This document shows positions 26,645-35,592 of a DNA stretch of 42,145 nucleotides, piece by piece. Source of the DNA: Pseudoalteromonas rubra (GTDB taxonomy: Bacteria > Pseudomonadota > Gammaproteobacteria > Enterobacterales > Alteromonadaceae); assembly GCF_005887095.1 (NCBI RefSeq), contig NZ_PNCI01000074.1:1-42145 (forward strand). Reading direction: 5' to 3'. Made by a program: the position numbers and the translations under genes. Each line of letters starts with the position of its first letter. Positions within the stretch are counted from its first letter, which is position 1. The notes beneath the pieces are model-generated. The model saw only the letters and a program-made list of their open reading frames with translations, was not told the DNA's origin and did not search any database.

Positions 26645-28312
26645 ATGAAAAAAGTATTCGACTACATTATTGTCGGTGCTGGCTCAGCAGGCTGTGTACT
26701 GGCAAATCGATTGTCCGCCAATCCACAACACCGGGTGTTACTGTTAGAAACGGGTGGCAGTGATAAGAGCATCTTTATCCAGATGCCCACGGCGCTGTCT
26801 ATTCCTATGAATACCGATAAATACGCCTGGCAGTTTCATACCGAGCCGGAGCCGTATCTGGACAACCGGGTGATGCATTGCCCGCGCGGTAAGGTACTGG
26901 GCGGCTCATCCTCTATCAATGGCATGGTGTATGTACGTGGCCACGCCAAAGATTTTGATGAATGGCAGCAATACGGTGCGCAAGGGTGGGATTATCAGGC
27001 TTGTCTGCCCTACTTTAAACGTGCCGAAAGCTGGTATCTGGGCGAAGACTCGTATCGGGGCAGTGAAGGCCCGCTCGGCACCAACAATGGTAACGAAATG
27101 GCCAACCCGCTGTATCGCGCATTTATCGAAGCCGGTTCACAGGCAGGATATGCCAGGACTGACGATTACAATGGCGAGCAGCAGGAAGGCTTTGGCCCGA
27201 TGCATATGACGGTAAAAGATGGCCGTCGCTGCTCCGCCAGCCGCGCTTATCTCGACCCTGTAAAGGGGCGTGACAACTTGACCATAGTCACCGGCGCGCT
27301 GGCGCACAAGGTGCTGCTGGATGGCAAACGCGCTGTGGGCGTGGAATATCAATGCAAGGGTAAAACCCATCGCGCCACTGCCGAGCGCCGCGTGATCTTA
27401 AGCGCCGGACCAATCGGCTCGCCGCACCTGTTGCAACTATCGGGTATTGGCGATCAGGATGCGCTCAAAGCCGCAGGCGTTGAGGTACAGCATCATCTGC
27501 CCGGCGTCGGTAAAAACTTACAAGACCATCTGGAGTTTTATTTCCAGTACAAGTGTAAGCAGCCCATTACCCTCAATGGCAAACTGGACTGGTTCTCTAA
27601 GGGATTGATCGGTGCACGCTGGATCCTCAACAAAACCGGCCTGGGTGCCACCAATCATTTTGAATCTTGCGCCTTTATCCGCTCCAAAGCAGGTGTTGAG
27701 TGGCCAGATCTCCAGTATCACTTTTTGCCCGCAGCCATTCGCTACGATGGCAAAAGTGCGTTTGACGGACACGGTTTCCAGGTCCATATTGGTCACAACA
27801 AACCGAAAAGTCGCGGTGAAGTCACCATTAAATCGGCCGACCCGACTCAGGCCCCCAAGATCCAATTTAACTACCTGGCACATCAGGACGACATCGAAGG
27901 CTTCCGCGCCTGTGTTCGCCTGACCAGAGAGATCATCGAGCAACCGGCCTTTGATGCCTACCGCGATGGTGAAATTCAGCCAGGTAAAGACGTACAGAGC
28001 GACGCAGAAATCGATGCTTTTGTACGCCAGGCAGTCGAAAGCGCCTATCACCCGTCCTGTTCATGCAAAATGGGTGAAGACGACATGGCCGTGGTGGATT
28101 CAAACACCCAGGTGCATGGTATCGATGGCCTGAACGTAGTGGATTCGTCTATCTTCCCGACGATCCCCAACGGCAACCTCAACGCACCAACTATTATGGT
28201 CGCGGAGAAAGCCGCAGACATTATTCTGGGCCAACCGGCCCTCAAAGCAAACAATGCTCAGGTTGCCATTCACAACCAGTGGCAAGCAGTACAACGTAGC
28301 ACGGAGATTTAA
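26645..28312 (+). CDS. betA: Choline dehydrogenase (GMC oxidoreductase)
   Basis: This 555-residue FAD enzyme oxidises choline to betaine aldehyde and can oxidise the aldehyde further. The FAD Rossmann motif DYIIVGAGSAGCVLANRLS is at 6-24. GMC signature 1 is GKVLGGSSSINGMVYVRGH. Signature 2 is GPIGSPHLLQLSGIG. The active-site His lies in SAYHPSCSCKMG, with the terminal NGNLNAPTIMVAEKAADIILG. The length equals typical BetA. AAAGGAG precedes the ATG, and the membrane-linked electron acceptor is not encoded nearby. Confidence 0.96.
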   Translation: MKKVFDYIIVGAGSAGCVLANRLSANPQHRVLLLETGGSDKSIFIQMPTALSIPMNTDKYAWQFHTEPEPYLDNRVMHCPRGKVLGGSSSINGMVYVRGHAKDFDEWQQYGAQGWDYQACLPYFKRAESWYLGEDSYRGSEGPLGTNNGNEMANPLYRAFIEAGSQAGYARTDDYNGEQQEGFGPMHMTVKDGRRCSASRAYLDPVKGRDNLTIVTGALAHKVLLDGKRAVGVEYQCKGKTHRATAERRVILSAGPIGSPHLLQLSGIGDQDALKAAGVEVQHHLPGVGKNLQDHLEFYFQYKCKQPITLNGKLDWFSKGLIGARWILNKTGLGATNHFESCAFIRSKAGVEWPDLQYHFLPAAIRYDGKSAFDGHGFQVHIGHNKPKSRGEVTIKSADPTQAPKIQFNYLAHQDDIEGFRACVRLTREIIEQPAFDAYRDGEIQPGKDVQSDAEIDAFVRQAVESAYHPSCSCKMGEDDMAVVDSNTQVHGIDGLNVVDSSIFPTIPNGNLNAPTIMVAEKAADIILGQPALKANNAQVAIHNQWQAVQRSTEI

Positions 28313-28359
28313 CAAAGCCACCTGCGGTCCAATCGGGCCGTGGGGTCTGCAGTGGTGCA

Positions 28360-28380
28360 CGATACAAATTGGTTGTATCG
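28360..28380 (+). promoter_or_regulatory. Intercistronic hairpin between betA and the transporter
   Basis: CGATACAA (28360-28367) pairs with TTGTATCG (28373-28380) over a 5-nt loop, 47 nt after betA. No T-run follows, so it is not an obvious terminator. It may set mRNA stability or partial readthrough, giving different levels of enzymes and transporter. Confidence 0.5.
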
Positions 28381-28414
28381 GGTTAATGCGGAGACAATAA
28401 AAAACGGAGAGACA

Positions 28415-28465
28415 ATGAGTTATTTTTACTTATTTTGGGAGGGTGACAATGACAGTATGGCTTAG
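28415..28465 (+). CDS. Candidate 16-codon leader ORF upstream of the transporter
   Basis: ATG 28415 follows a good ribosome site (CGGAGA, 4 nt away) and encodes MSYFYLFWEGDNDSMA before TAG. The last codons overlap the transporter start by 17 nt in another reading frame, and the transporter's own GGGAGG lies inside this ORF. This is the layout of translational coupling or a leader peptide. It is rich in aromatic residues (F, Y, W), but codon-dependent attenuation is speculative. Confidence 0.45.
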   Translation: MSYFYLFWEGDNDSMA

Positions 28466-29666
28466 TGCAGGCATTGTATTTACCCTAATTGCGATTGCTT
28501 TTATTTTATTAAAATGGGGGAACCTACGCTGTGTCGGTGTGACACCAGTTAAAACCTTTACCTTTATTGCTATTTTATTTACGTCCGGGCTGGATGTCGG
28601 ACTTATCATGTTTCCGCTGACGGAGTTTGCGGGTTACGCAGACATAAAAGCAAGCCCAGAGTATGCGTTTGCCAATCCACTTGCCATCGAATTTGGCTTT
28701 TGGGGCTTCCTGATCTGGGGATTTTATTTTCTGACGTGTTTTTATTTCTGCGTAATAGAACCTAAGGTGAAATTTTTCGAGATCCCTTGGGTTAAATTCA
28801 TCAATAATGTAGTCATTATTGGTACTTGCGCCTTTACGGCTTATCTGCTGCTATCTAACCTGCCCTGGTATATGCCAAATGTGGGCGATGGTGAATCCAT
28901 TATTCCGACCTTTTATCTCATTGTGTTCGCCGCCATTTGCTTTGCGGTGTATTCGAGTACCAGCCTGAAGTACGTGCGTATTCTGAGTATTTCTACAACC
29001 TGGATGTTCATCGCCCTGATCGCCTTTATGTGGGCCTCTGCATTTGTCTTTGGCGACAGTGAAATAAGCGCCTTTACCAACAATATTGCGCTGCTGGGCG
29101 GCTACTTTAGCAATATCAACGAGTTTGTATTGCCACTCAATGATTACCATGAATTTTACCTGTTCTGGTGGTTCGCATGGAGCATCATGATAGGTCAGTT
29201 CACTTCACGCTTTGTCGGTGGTCTGAAAACCTATCAGGTACTGGCGGCCATGCTGGTGTTCCCGTCTATTCCCATCGCCGTGTGGTTTAGTGTGTTGTAT
29301 CACTACCATGAAGCAGGCATTGACACCGCAGGGATTAAAAACCTGGCGATGGTCATTGTTGGCGTGATTTTCGTGATCAACTCTCTGGACTCATTAATTA
29401 GACTATATACCGATAACCTTGGCCTGACGGTTAAAAAACTCGGGAAACGCAACTATATTTTATTTAATATTGCCGCGCTGTCATTGCTGACGCTGCTATT
29501 TAAACTAAACTTTTTGCAGATACAATGGGTTGGTGCACTGGTTATTGCGCTCTTTTTTGGTTGTTTTGGCTATATTTGCTACAGCAAGTTCAAAACAGTG
29601 GCCAATATTACCCGTTCACCCAAAGAGAATACCATCGACTTCAGCCGTATCGAGACCGTAAACTAA
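28449..29666 (+). CDS. Divergent, short BCCT-like (choline/betaine) transporter
   Basis: This is a 405-residue multispanning inner-membrane protein with about ten hydrophobic segments. YLFWWFAWSIMIGQFTSRFVGG (near 240-260) matches the conserved BCCT segment that surrounds the trimethylammonium-binding tryptophans. FTSGLDVGLIMFPLTEF (near 45) resembles the family's GMGIGLxFWGVAEP motif. Typical BCCT proteins are 500-680 residues; this one lacks the first helices and the C-terminal tail. Its place in the bet operon makes choline uptake the likely role. ATG 28449, with GGGAGG 6 nt upstream, is better than the GTG at 28443. The substrate assignment rests on context. Confidence 0.75.
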   Translation: MTVWLSAGIVFTLIAIAFILLKWGNLRCVGVTPVKTFTFIAILFTSGLDVGLIMFPLTEFAGYADIKASPEYAFANPLAIEFGFWGFLIWGFYFLTCFYFCVIEPKVKFFEIPWVKFINNVVIIGTCAFTAYLLLSNLPWYMPNVGDGESIIPTFYLIVFAAICFAVYSSTSLKYVRILSISTTWMFIALIAFMWASAFVFGDSEISAFTNNIALLGGYFSNINEFVLPLNDYHEFYLFWWFAWSIMIGQFTSRFVGGLKTYQVLAAMLVFPSIPIAVWFSVLYHYHEAGIDTAGIKNLAMVIVGVIFVINSLDSLIRLYTDNLGLTVKKLGKRNYILFNIAALSLLTLLFKLNFLQIQWVGALVIALFFGCFGYICYSKFKTVANITRSPKENTIDFSRIETVN

Positions 29667-29678
29667 GGTTCAAAAGAA

Positions 29679-30383
29679 ATGAAAATAAATTTTAAAACTA
29701 CACTCTGCGCACTTCCTCTGGCCCTGCTGTCGAACATGGCTGTAGCTGGCTGGTCAACCACCATTACCGGCACCTCGGACTATACCTTTAACGGGGTGTC
29801 GCAGACACAGAGCGACCCGACTATTCAGGGTAGCCTGGACTACGCAGCCGATGCGGGCTGGTATGTGGGCACCTGGGCCTCAGGTGTAGACTTTGGCGAA
29901 GACACTGGCCATGAGTGGGACTTTTACGTTGGTCGCTCGTCGGAGCTTTCCAGCGCCTGGTCTGTGGACTATGGTATCGCCTACTACACCTATCATGGTG
30001 GTGATGCGTCCAGCGACTATAACTACCCTGAAGTCTACACAAAGTTTGCTTACGCCAGTGGCCTGGGCACCACCAATATCAACTTCTGGTATAGCTGGGA
30101 CTACTTTGGAGTAGATGTCGGTCATAGCATTGTGATGCTGTCGCATACCTTTGATATCGCGGATAATCACTCAATCACCCTCAGTGGTGATGTATCGAAC
30201 TCGTTCGACGCCGACAAGTATGCCTGGGATGGGCTCGACAGCTCTTACACCCACTATGCCGTGTCTTACACCACCACGCAGTTCGATTTCGATCTAACCT
30301 TTACCGTGGAAGACACCACCATAGATGGCGAGCATACCGACGAGCGCTTTGTGTTCTCAATTGCACGCACGTTTGATTTATAA
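29679..30383 (+). CDS. TorF-type putative porin (outer membrane)
   Basis: This 234-residue exported beta-barrel protein has a signal peptide of 23 residues (MKINFKTTLCALPLALLSNMAVA) and then GWSTTITGTSDYTFNGVSQTQ, the hallmark opening of the TorF-family conserved proteobacterial protein. Alternating aromatic/polar strands continue (YVGTWASGVDF, WDFYVGRSSEL, YTKFAYAS), ending in RFVFSIARTFDL. It sits 12 nt after the transporter and is the last gene of the bet transcript, suggesting outer-membrane passage of choline or a precursor. The role is inferred from context. Confidence 0.8.
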   Translation: MKINFKTTLCALPLALLSNMAVAGWSTTITGTSDYTFNGVSQTQSDPTIQGSLDYAADAGWYVGTWASGVDFGEDTGHEWDFYVGRSSELSSAWSVDYGIAYYTYHGGDASSDYNYPEVYTKFAYASGLGTTNINFWYSWDYFGVDVGHSIVMLSHTFDIADNHSITLSGDVSNSFDADKYAWDGLDSSYTHYAVSYTTTQFDFDLTFTVEDTTIDGEHTDERFVFSIARTFDL

Positions 30384-30390
30384 TCAATAA

Positions 30391-30427
30391 ACCAGGCAGG
30401 TACTTACCCCTAAAGTACCTGCCTGGT
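30391..30427 (+). terminator. Strong 15-bp hairpin ending the bet operon
   Basis: A perfect 15-bp stem, ACCAGGCAGGTACTT (30391-30405) against 30413-30427, encloses a 7-nt loop directly after the porin stop. No T-tract follows (ACTGTCC), so it may act as a rho-dependent boundary or an RNA-stabilising hairpin rather than a textbook intrinsic terminator. Confidence 0.65.
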
Positions 30428-30491
30428 ACTGTCCGCTAGCACAAACCACCGCTGTGCTATAATCAATCTTATTTAGAGCAGATTGACGCAT

Positions 30492-31286
30492 ATGTATCGG
30501 CCTAAAAGCATCATCCTGATCTGTGTATCGCTTTGCGCATTTGTATCGTCTGTTGCCATACCTTCACCTCAGCCAGAGAATAGCGCCTTTCCAAATCTAA
30601 CACTGCTCACAGAAGAATACGCTCCTATCAGCTATTACGAGGATGGTGAAGCTAAAGGCTTTGCCGTCGAGCTATTAGCAGCAACATTGGTCGAAGCGGG
30701 TTCTACTCAAAACACGGATGATATTCAGGTCATCCCCTGGGCCAGGGCCTATGACACTGCGCTCGCTGAGCCTTTCACACTGTTATTCTCAACCACTTAC
30801 ACAAAACATCGCGCTAATTTGTTCCACTGGTCCGGGTTTATTCTCAGAACGCAAGTCGTTGTATTTACGAGGGCAGAAAGGCGGTTGAAAGTATCGAATA
30901 GTGAAGCACTCAGCACCCTGCGTTTGGGTGTGGTCCGAGACGATGTCGCTGAACAACTGTTACTTAGCTTAGGGTTAAACCAGAAAAATATTATCCGCAA
31001 TACTCAGCCAGATTACCTCATTAACATGCTGCTCAGAGACAGAATTGACGGCTTTGTCAGCTCAACTGTGATTGGCAACTGGTATTTTGAGCGGCTCGGC
31101 TTAAACCGAGCTTTGTTTGAAATAGCCCACGTAATAAACGACTCAACTGAACATTTTGTCTTTAGCAAAAACACACCTCAGATCATTTCAGAGCGCTTTA
31201 AGCATGCACTTGATAACGTAAAAAAGCGTCCATTTTATCAACAGCTGTTGCGTAAATACCCTTCCGTTAATGTCAATCTGCCCTGA
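30492..31286 (+). CDS. Periplasmic solute-binding protein, SBP_bac_3-like
   Basis: This 264-residue exported protein has a signal peptide (about 22 residues, SIILICVSLCAFVSSVA). A two-lobed amino-acid-binding fold follows: LTLLTEEYAPISYYEDGEAKGFAVELLAATLVEAG, then VIPWARAYDTA, LLFSTTYTKHRANLFHW, TLRLGVVRDDVAEQLLLSLG and the Pro-rich C-terminal lobe. No ABC permease lies nearby. Stand-alone members like this are common in Alteromonadales and are of unknown ligand. I choose ATG 30492 over a TTG 9 nt upstream; no strong ribosome site is present. Confidence 0.82.
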   Translation: MYRPKSIILICVSLCAFVSSVAIPSPQPENSAFPNLTLLTEEYAPISYYEDGEAKGFAVELLAATLVEAGSTQNTDDIQVIPWARAYDTALAEPFTLLFSTTYTKHRANLFHWSGFILRTQVVVFTRAERRLKVSNSEALSTLRLGVVRDDVAEQLLLSLGLNQKNIIRNTQPDYLINMLLRDRIDGFVSSTVIGNWYFERLGLNRALFEIAHVINDSTEHFVFSKNTPQIISERFKHALDNVKKRPFYQQLLRKYPSVNVNLP

Positions 31287-31330
31287 CAAGGACATACCAT
31301 AAACGGCCTATTGTGATTTACATTGGCAGT

Positions 31331-32347
31331 TTAAGAACCACAACGAAACGCACTGGGCACAGCCCCGGTCCAGCGCTTAAATGCACGCCGAAAGCTGTGT
31401 ACATCGGCAAACGCCATGGTATTGGCGAGCTGGCTGTTATTCCATTGATTAAGATCCATCAGATGCAACGCTTCTTGCCCCCTGACTTCATCTACCAATA
31501 GTTTGAAATTTGTACCATCTTGCTTAAGGCGACGCTTCAATGTTGCCGGGCTCATGCCCAGATAGCTGGCAGTATATTCCAGTGACCAGGCCTGCCCCAG
31601 GTTCTTCCTGAAGATGCGACGCAGGTGAGCCTGCAGTAACTGCGGCGGGTGCAAAAGGTGTTTGGCTGTGTGTTTTGCCTGAGCAAACCGCAGTGTACTG
31701 GCTTCCTTGAAGGGCTGGTAAAGCGCCTCCTCAGACAAAATAATGGCGCAGCGCGGCGCGTCAAACCGAACATGTTCACCCAGATAGACCGGATAGTGCA
31801 AATCCTGCCCGGGTTGTGACCATGGCAGCTCTATCTTCACCCAGGTCTGCGCACCGAGTTGCTCTTTAAGCAGCAACCGGCAGGCCGAGAGCACAATTTC
31901 AAAGAGCATCCGCTGTTGTGTACTCAATGATGCTGATTCAGTCAGCCTGATATAGAGCTTGCCCTGATGTCGCTCCACGTTGAACTGGACCAGGGTCTCA
32001 ATGCCCTTTTGAACGCTTGCCCAGGCAGTAAGGGCGCCACTTAAATTCGGTGCATAGCGCCATAGGTCAAACAAAACATGGCCATGTCCGGTCGCTATCC
32101 TTTGCCCAAGCTCCAGGGCTAGCTGAGGCTGTTCAGCCAGCTCTCGTTTGAGCTTTTTTAATATAAAAAGCACGCTGGCTGGCGCAACCTGGGCACCAGG
32201 GTAGGCCAAGTCTTCAAGAAATAACTGAGACCCACGAATAAGCTGATGTGGCTTTATCTGATGGTGCTCGGCCAGTTCCAATATAGTAATGAGGAAATGC
32301 GCCGGCATACGCTTGTCATGCAAATAGGCAAAGTTTCCAGGTATCAT
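31331..32347 (-). CDS. AraC-family transcriptional regulator
   Basis: This 338-residue regulator has an N-terminal ligand region of the Arabinose_bd/OruR type (residues 20-200, HFLITILELAEHHQIKPHQLIRGSQLFLEDLAYPGAQVAPASVLFILKKL) and C-terminal HTH_18 (WSLEYTASYLGMSPATLKRRLKQDGTNFKLLVDEVR...MAFADVHSFRRAFKRWTGAVPSAFR). GGAGG lies 5 nt before the ATG. It overlaps the upstream GGDEF gene by 4 nt (ATGA), so the two are co-translated. The targets are unknown; the adjacent convergent solute-binding protein gene is one possibility. Confidence 0.92.
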   Translation of the reverse strand: MIPGNFAYLHDKRMPAHFLITILELAEHHQIKPHQLIRGSQLFLEDLAYPGAQVAPASVLFILKKLKRELAEQPQLALELGQRIATGHGHVLFDLWRYAPNLSGALTAWASVQKGIETLVQFNVERHQGKLYIRLTESASLSTQQRMLFEIVLSACRLLLKEQLGAQTWVKIELPWSQPGQDLHYPVYLGEHVRFDAPRCAIILSEEALYQPFKEASTLRFAQAKHTAKHLLHPPQLLQAHLRRIFRKNLGQAWSLEYTASYLGMSPATLKRRLKQDGTNFKLLVDEVRGQEALHLMDLNQWNNSQLANTMAFADVHSFRRAFKRWTGAVPSAFRCGS

Positions 32348-33231
32348 ACTGCCTCCAATGCCGCAGAAGACGCACGTTTCGCCCCTGCCAGCCGTTGATT
32401 GAGTCGCTCAAACAACGCTTGTTCAGACTCACCTTCAGTTCGGGTAGCCTGAACGGTTGTTACAGTCAGCGCCCCTTTTAACGCTGCGTTGCTACAATCC
32501 TGAATTAGCTTAGAAAAAACATCGACCTCATGGGGCGGTGTATCCGGCAGCAATACGACAAAACGGTCACTGGTATAACGACAGGCAAGATCAGTCTCTC
32601 GGAGCGCCACTTCCAGTGCCGAAGCAACCTCGTTCAGTGCCTGATCCCCTTTATGAGCACCATGCTCCCGATTGTATTGAGCAAAGCCGTTGATATCCAC
32701 CATGACCAAAGAAAGTGGCTGATTACGTTTGTCATGCAATACTGCCTCGCGGTTGAGCTGAATCAACAGATATTGAAGGCTATACAGCTGGGTGACAGGG
32801 TCTATCAGGCTGTGTTCTCGGTGAAAGTGTTCCCTTTGCTTTAGCTGGCGATTGACCGCCTGTTGTTCTCGGTACCAGATAACCAATCCCCAGGTGAGCA
32901 GCGTCATACTGATCGGGGCCGGCAACGACTCCAGCCAGGTAAATAAGTGACTTTGCGGCGGGTAAGCGATGAACTCGTCCAGTACGTCAAGCCAGGTTGT
33001 GAGCCAGTAGGTTGCAGAACCAAACAACAACATAGTGGTCACTCGACCTCTCGGACGACATAGTGCCAAGAGTATTAGCCAGATTGCGGCCATCATAGAC
33101 GCAGTGGCCTCACCAATTAAGTCAACCCAGTCAACGTCATGCATTGATTTTAGCTCACCAATGAACAGCGCCAAACTGGTCAATACAGTACTGACAACCA
33201 GCGCTAAGCATAAACTGCTGACATTCTTCAT
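32344..33231 (-). CDS. Membrane protein with degenerate GGDEF domain
   Basis: This 295-residue protein has about four N-terminal membrane spans (roughly residues 5-25, 40-58, 64-82 and 104-120), then a short coiled linker. A GGDEF domain covers 140-290 (DPVTQLYS...LSLVMVDINGFAQYNREHGAHKGDQALNEVA). The signature position reads TSDRF (220-224) in CRYTSDRFVVLLP instead of GGDEF or GGEEF, so diguanylate cyclase activity is doubtful. It may instead sense or bind GTP or c-di-GMP, or act structurally. It is co-translated with an AraC regulator, hinting at signal transfer between the two. Confidence 0.88.
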   Translation of the reverse strand: MKNVSSLCLALVVSTVLTSLALFIGELKSMHDVDWVDLIGEATASMMAAIWLILLALCRPRGRVTTMLLFGSATYWLTTWLDVLDEFIAYPPQSHLFTWLESLPAPISMTLLTWGLVIWYREQQAVNRQLKQREHFHREHSLIDPVTQLYSLQYLLIQLNREAVLHDKRNQPLSLVMVDINGFAQYNREHGAHKGDQALNEVASALEVALRETDLACRYTSDRFVVLLPDTPPHEVDVFSKLIQDCSNAALKGALTVTTVQATRTEGESEQALFERLNQRLAGAKRASSAALEAV

Positions 33232-33644
33232 CTTTTAAGCCGGATATTGATTATTTCGGGTATCCTAACGACGCTATATGACACTTTTAAGACGTCGTCG
33301 CTTAAGGCCTGAGCTATTTAGACCCGGCCGGAACGGCTCACGTAACATCGCATCAATCCCTGATAAATCACAACACAAACCAATATCCGCCTGTTTTTAT
33401 TGATATTTCCGATTGAATATGACGTGTTTTCTATGACTAAGCAGCTCATTCCCCCGCGAATTTAACGCTCAACCAGCGATAAATCGCATACCTCCAGGCA
33501 ATCACAGGTTAGGGTGAAACAAAACTGTCATATCGACTTTTTAAGGTAGCCGCTCACTTATATCCATTAGCGGTGTCAAAGTCAGCTTAGTGTGCGACAA
33601 GTTGGCCCATCTCCGCTAATACTCTGTGACGTCGGAACTTAAAA
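33232..33644. other. 413-bp intergenic region upstream of the phytase gene
   Basis: No convincing ORF was found. CTGTCAT at 33525-33531 equals one half of the Pho box, but a second half at the expected spacing is not recognisable. TAATAC (33617-33622) could be a -10 element without a clear -35. Nothing else was recognised here. Confidence 0.4.
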
Positions 33645-35576
33645 ATGAAAATACAGAAGTTATACAAAACAACGCTTATACTGGGACTATTGAGTACGCT
33701 AGGCGCTTGCCAAAATCAGACACACCAGCAAACGGCTCAGCAGCCTTTGCAACTCGATACTCAAGGCTCTACGGCAGCTATAGTGGATAGTGTTCAGGTG
33801 TCAGGCAAAAACCAGATACTGACCGCCTCTGAGCGCGAGGGATTGGCGTTGCACCAGGGAGGCTCACTTATTACACATCTCCCGGGCGCGTTCAAACAAG
33901 TCCGATTGAGCGAGCTGGGTGATAACCAGTGGCTATATGCTGCACTTGAGGGCAGCAAAGATAGCGTTTTTGTGGGCACACTGGATGCCAATTCAGAACA
34001 ACTGCTACCACGCTTTGAGCTTTCGCAGACCGGATTATTGGTCGATAACCTCTGCTTATTCGCTGATAAGGCCAATCAGACATTGTCTCTGTTTGTCTCA
34101 GACGGGCGAGGAAGAGCGGAACAATGGCTGTTACGTCAACAACAAAGCTGGTTGCAAACCCCACTGCTGCTGCGATCGCTGTCTTTACCTTATGATGCTG
34201 ATTCCTGTGCAGTCGACCCGGGCAATGGCTACCTATACGTTAGTGAGCCATTAGGTATCTGGCGCTACTCAGCTCGTATTGAAGTTAACCCTCAGTATTA
34301 CCCGGTATCTTTGGTCGCCCCTTACGGAAGTCAGTCAGAGCCAGCCATTAGCCTGGCAACCAGTGACTCAGGAGAACTCTTTGCATTACTGGAAAACGGC
34401 CAGCAAGTGCTTTACTGGGATACCCCAGACGCTGCCGATAGCTGGTTACCGGCAGAGACCTTAGCACTTGAAAACGGCAAAGCTACCATGATGAACCTGA
34501 GCCAGCCTTTAAGCACAGATAAGGCCACACTGAGCTTTACCGATGAACAGCAAGGCCAATATGCGACAGCTCACATCACCCTCAACTCAGGAGTCACAAC
34601 AAAAACCTTACCAGTCGTCAGACCCAAAGCACAGAGCCAACCTGCGACGCAATTTGGTGATGCGATGGACGACCCGGCTATCTGGGTTCACCCTGAAAAC
34701 CCCGATGCTTCACGGGTACTGGGCACTCATAAAAAGCAAGGCCTGGAAGTCTACGATCTGCAGGGCAAGCTGTTACAAGAATTCAAAGACGGTCGACTCA
34801 ACAATGTCGATCTACGTGATGGTTTTAGCTGGCAAGGGCGCACTATCAGCATCGCTGCAGCCAGTAAGCGCAATGATGACAGCCTCGCATTTTACGGTAT
34901 AGAGGCAAACGGCAACGTCTTTCGTCTGGGCAGTGCACCATCGGATCTGGAGGAGATTTATGGGCTGTGTATGGCTACTTTTGAGGGCAGTCACTACGTG
35001 TTTGCAAATAACAAAGCCGGTCTGACCTTTCAATACAGAGTGAAAGCCAACCAGGGTAAGTTGTATGCAGAAAAAGTGCGAGAAATACTACTCAGTTCTC
35101 AACCAGAAGGTTGTGTGGCAGATGATGCCCGTGGGCGATTGTTTATTGGCGAAGAAGACGTAGGGATCTGGGCCACCAGCCTAAACCCGGCGGATAACAG
35201 CCAGCCGGTTACAGTAGCAAAGGTAGGTGAACACCTGGTCGATGATGTCGAAGGCCTGGCACTGTCTATTGGTGACGCTCCTGTCCTGGTTGTTTCCAGC
35301 CAGGGCAACAACAGCTACCAGCTTTACGAAGCAACGCCACCCTATCGCCATTTGGCTGGATTTCGCGTTGGTCTGGATGGCTTTAAAGGCCTGGATGGCG
35401 CGTCAGAAACCGATGGTCTGGCCCTGTCGACCCGGCTACGAACCCAAGATTATCCCGAGGGGTTACTGGTACTTCAGGACGGCCGCAACCGCTTTCCCGA
35501 TCAGCCGCAAAACTTTAAATTTGTTAGCTGGCGGGATGTGCTGGAGGCTACGGAACTTAACCAATCCCAGAAATAA
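33645..35576 (+). CDS. Beta-propeller 3-phytase lipoprotein, two-domain
   Basis: This is a 643-residue lipoprotein (lipobox LSTLGAC, Cys near residue 22). Residues 45-320 resemble an incomplete N-terminal beta-propeller (LTASEREGLALHQGGSLITHLPG...LLVDNLCLFAD...DSCAVDPGNGYLYVSEPLGIWRY). From about 325 a full beta-propeller phytase domain follows, with DDPAIWVHPENPDASRVLGTHKKQGLEVYDLQGK, NNVDLRDGF, and later GCVADDARGRLFIGEEDVGIW and EGLALS. The family releases phosphate from phytate in a calcium-dependent way. Dual-domain versions are known from marine Shewanella-like bacteria. The enzyme would scavenge phosphate at the cell surface. Confidence 0.93.
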   Translation: MKIQKLYKTTLILGLLSTLGACQNQTHQQTAQQPLQLDTQGSTAAIVDSVQVSGKNQILTASEREGLALHQGGSLITHLPGAFKQVRLSELGDNQWLYAALEGSKDSVFVGTLDANSEQLLPRFELSQTGLLVDNLCLFADKANQTLSLFVSDGRGRAEQWLLRQQQSWLQTPLLLRSLSLPYDADSCAVDPGNGYLYVSEPLGIWRYSARIEVNPQYYPVSLVAPYGSQSEPAISLATSDSGELFALLENGQQVLYWDTPDAADSWLPAETLALENGKATMMNLSQPLSTDKATLSFTDEQQGQYATAHITLNSGVTTKTLPVVRPKAQSQPATQFGDAMDDPAIWVHPENPDASRVLGTHKKQGLEVYDLQGKLLQEFKDGRLNNVDLRDGFSWQGRTISIAAASKRNDDSLAFYGIEANGNVFRLGSAPSDLEEIYGLCMATFEGSHYVFANNKAGLTFQYRVKANQGKLYAEKVREILLSSQPEGCVADDARGRLFIGEEDVGIWATSLNPADNSQPVTVAKVGEHLVDDVEGLALSIGDAPVLVVSSQGNNSYQLYEATPPYRHLAGFRVGLDGFKGLDGASETDGLALSTRLRTQDYPEGLLVLQDGRNRFPDQPQNFKFVSWRDVLEATELNQSQK

Positions 35577-35592
35577 AACTTCAATGTTTAAC

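Noticed and set aside
27518..28051. 177-codon ORF antisense to betA
   Set aside because: It is a shadow of the GMC oxidoreductase gene with no ribosome site or family motif.
33241..33310. CGACG/CGTCG dyad near 33267-33295 considered as a terminator or operator
   Set aside because: The arms are only 5 bp with a long gap and no T-run; likely chance.
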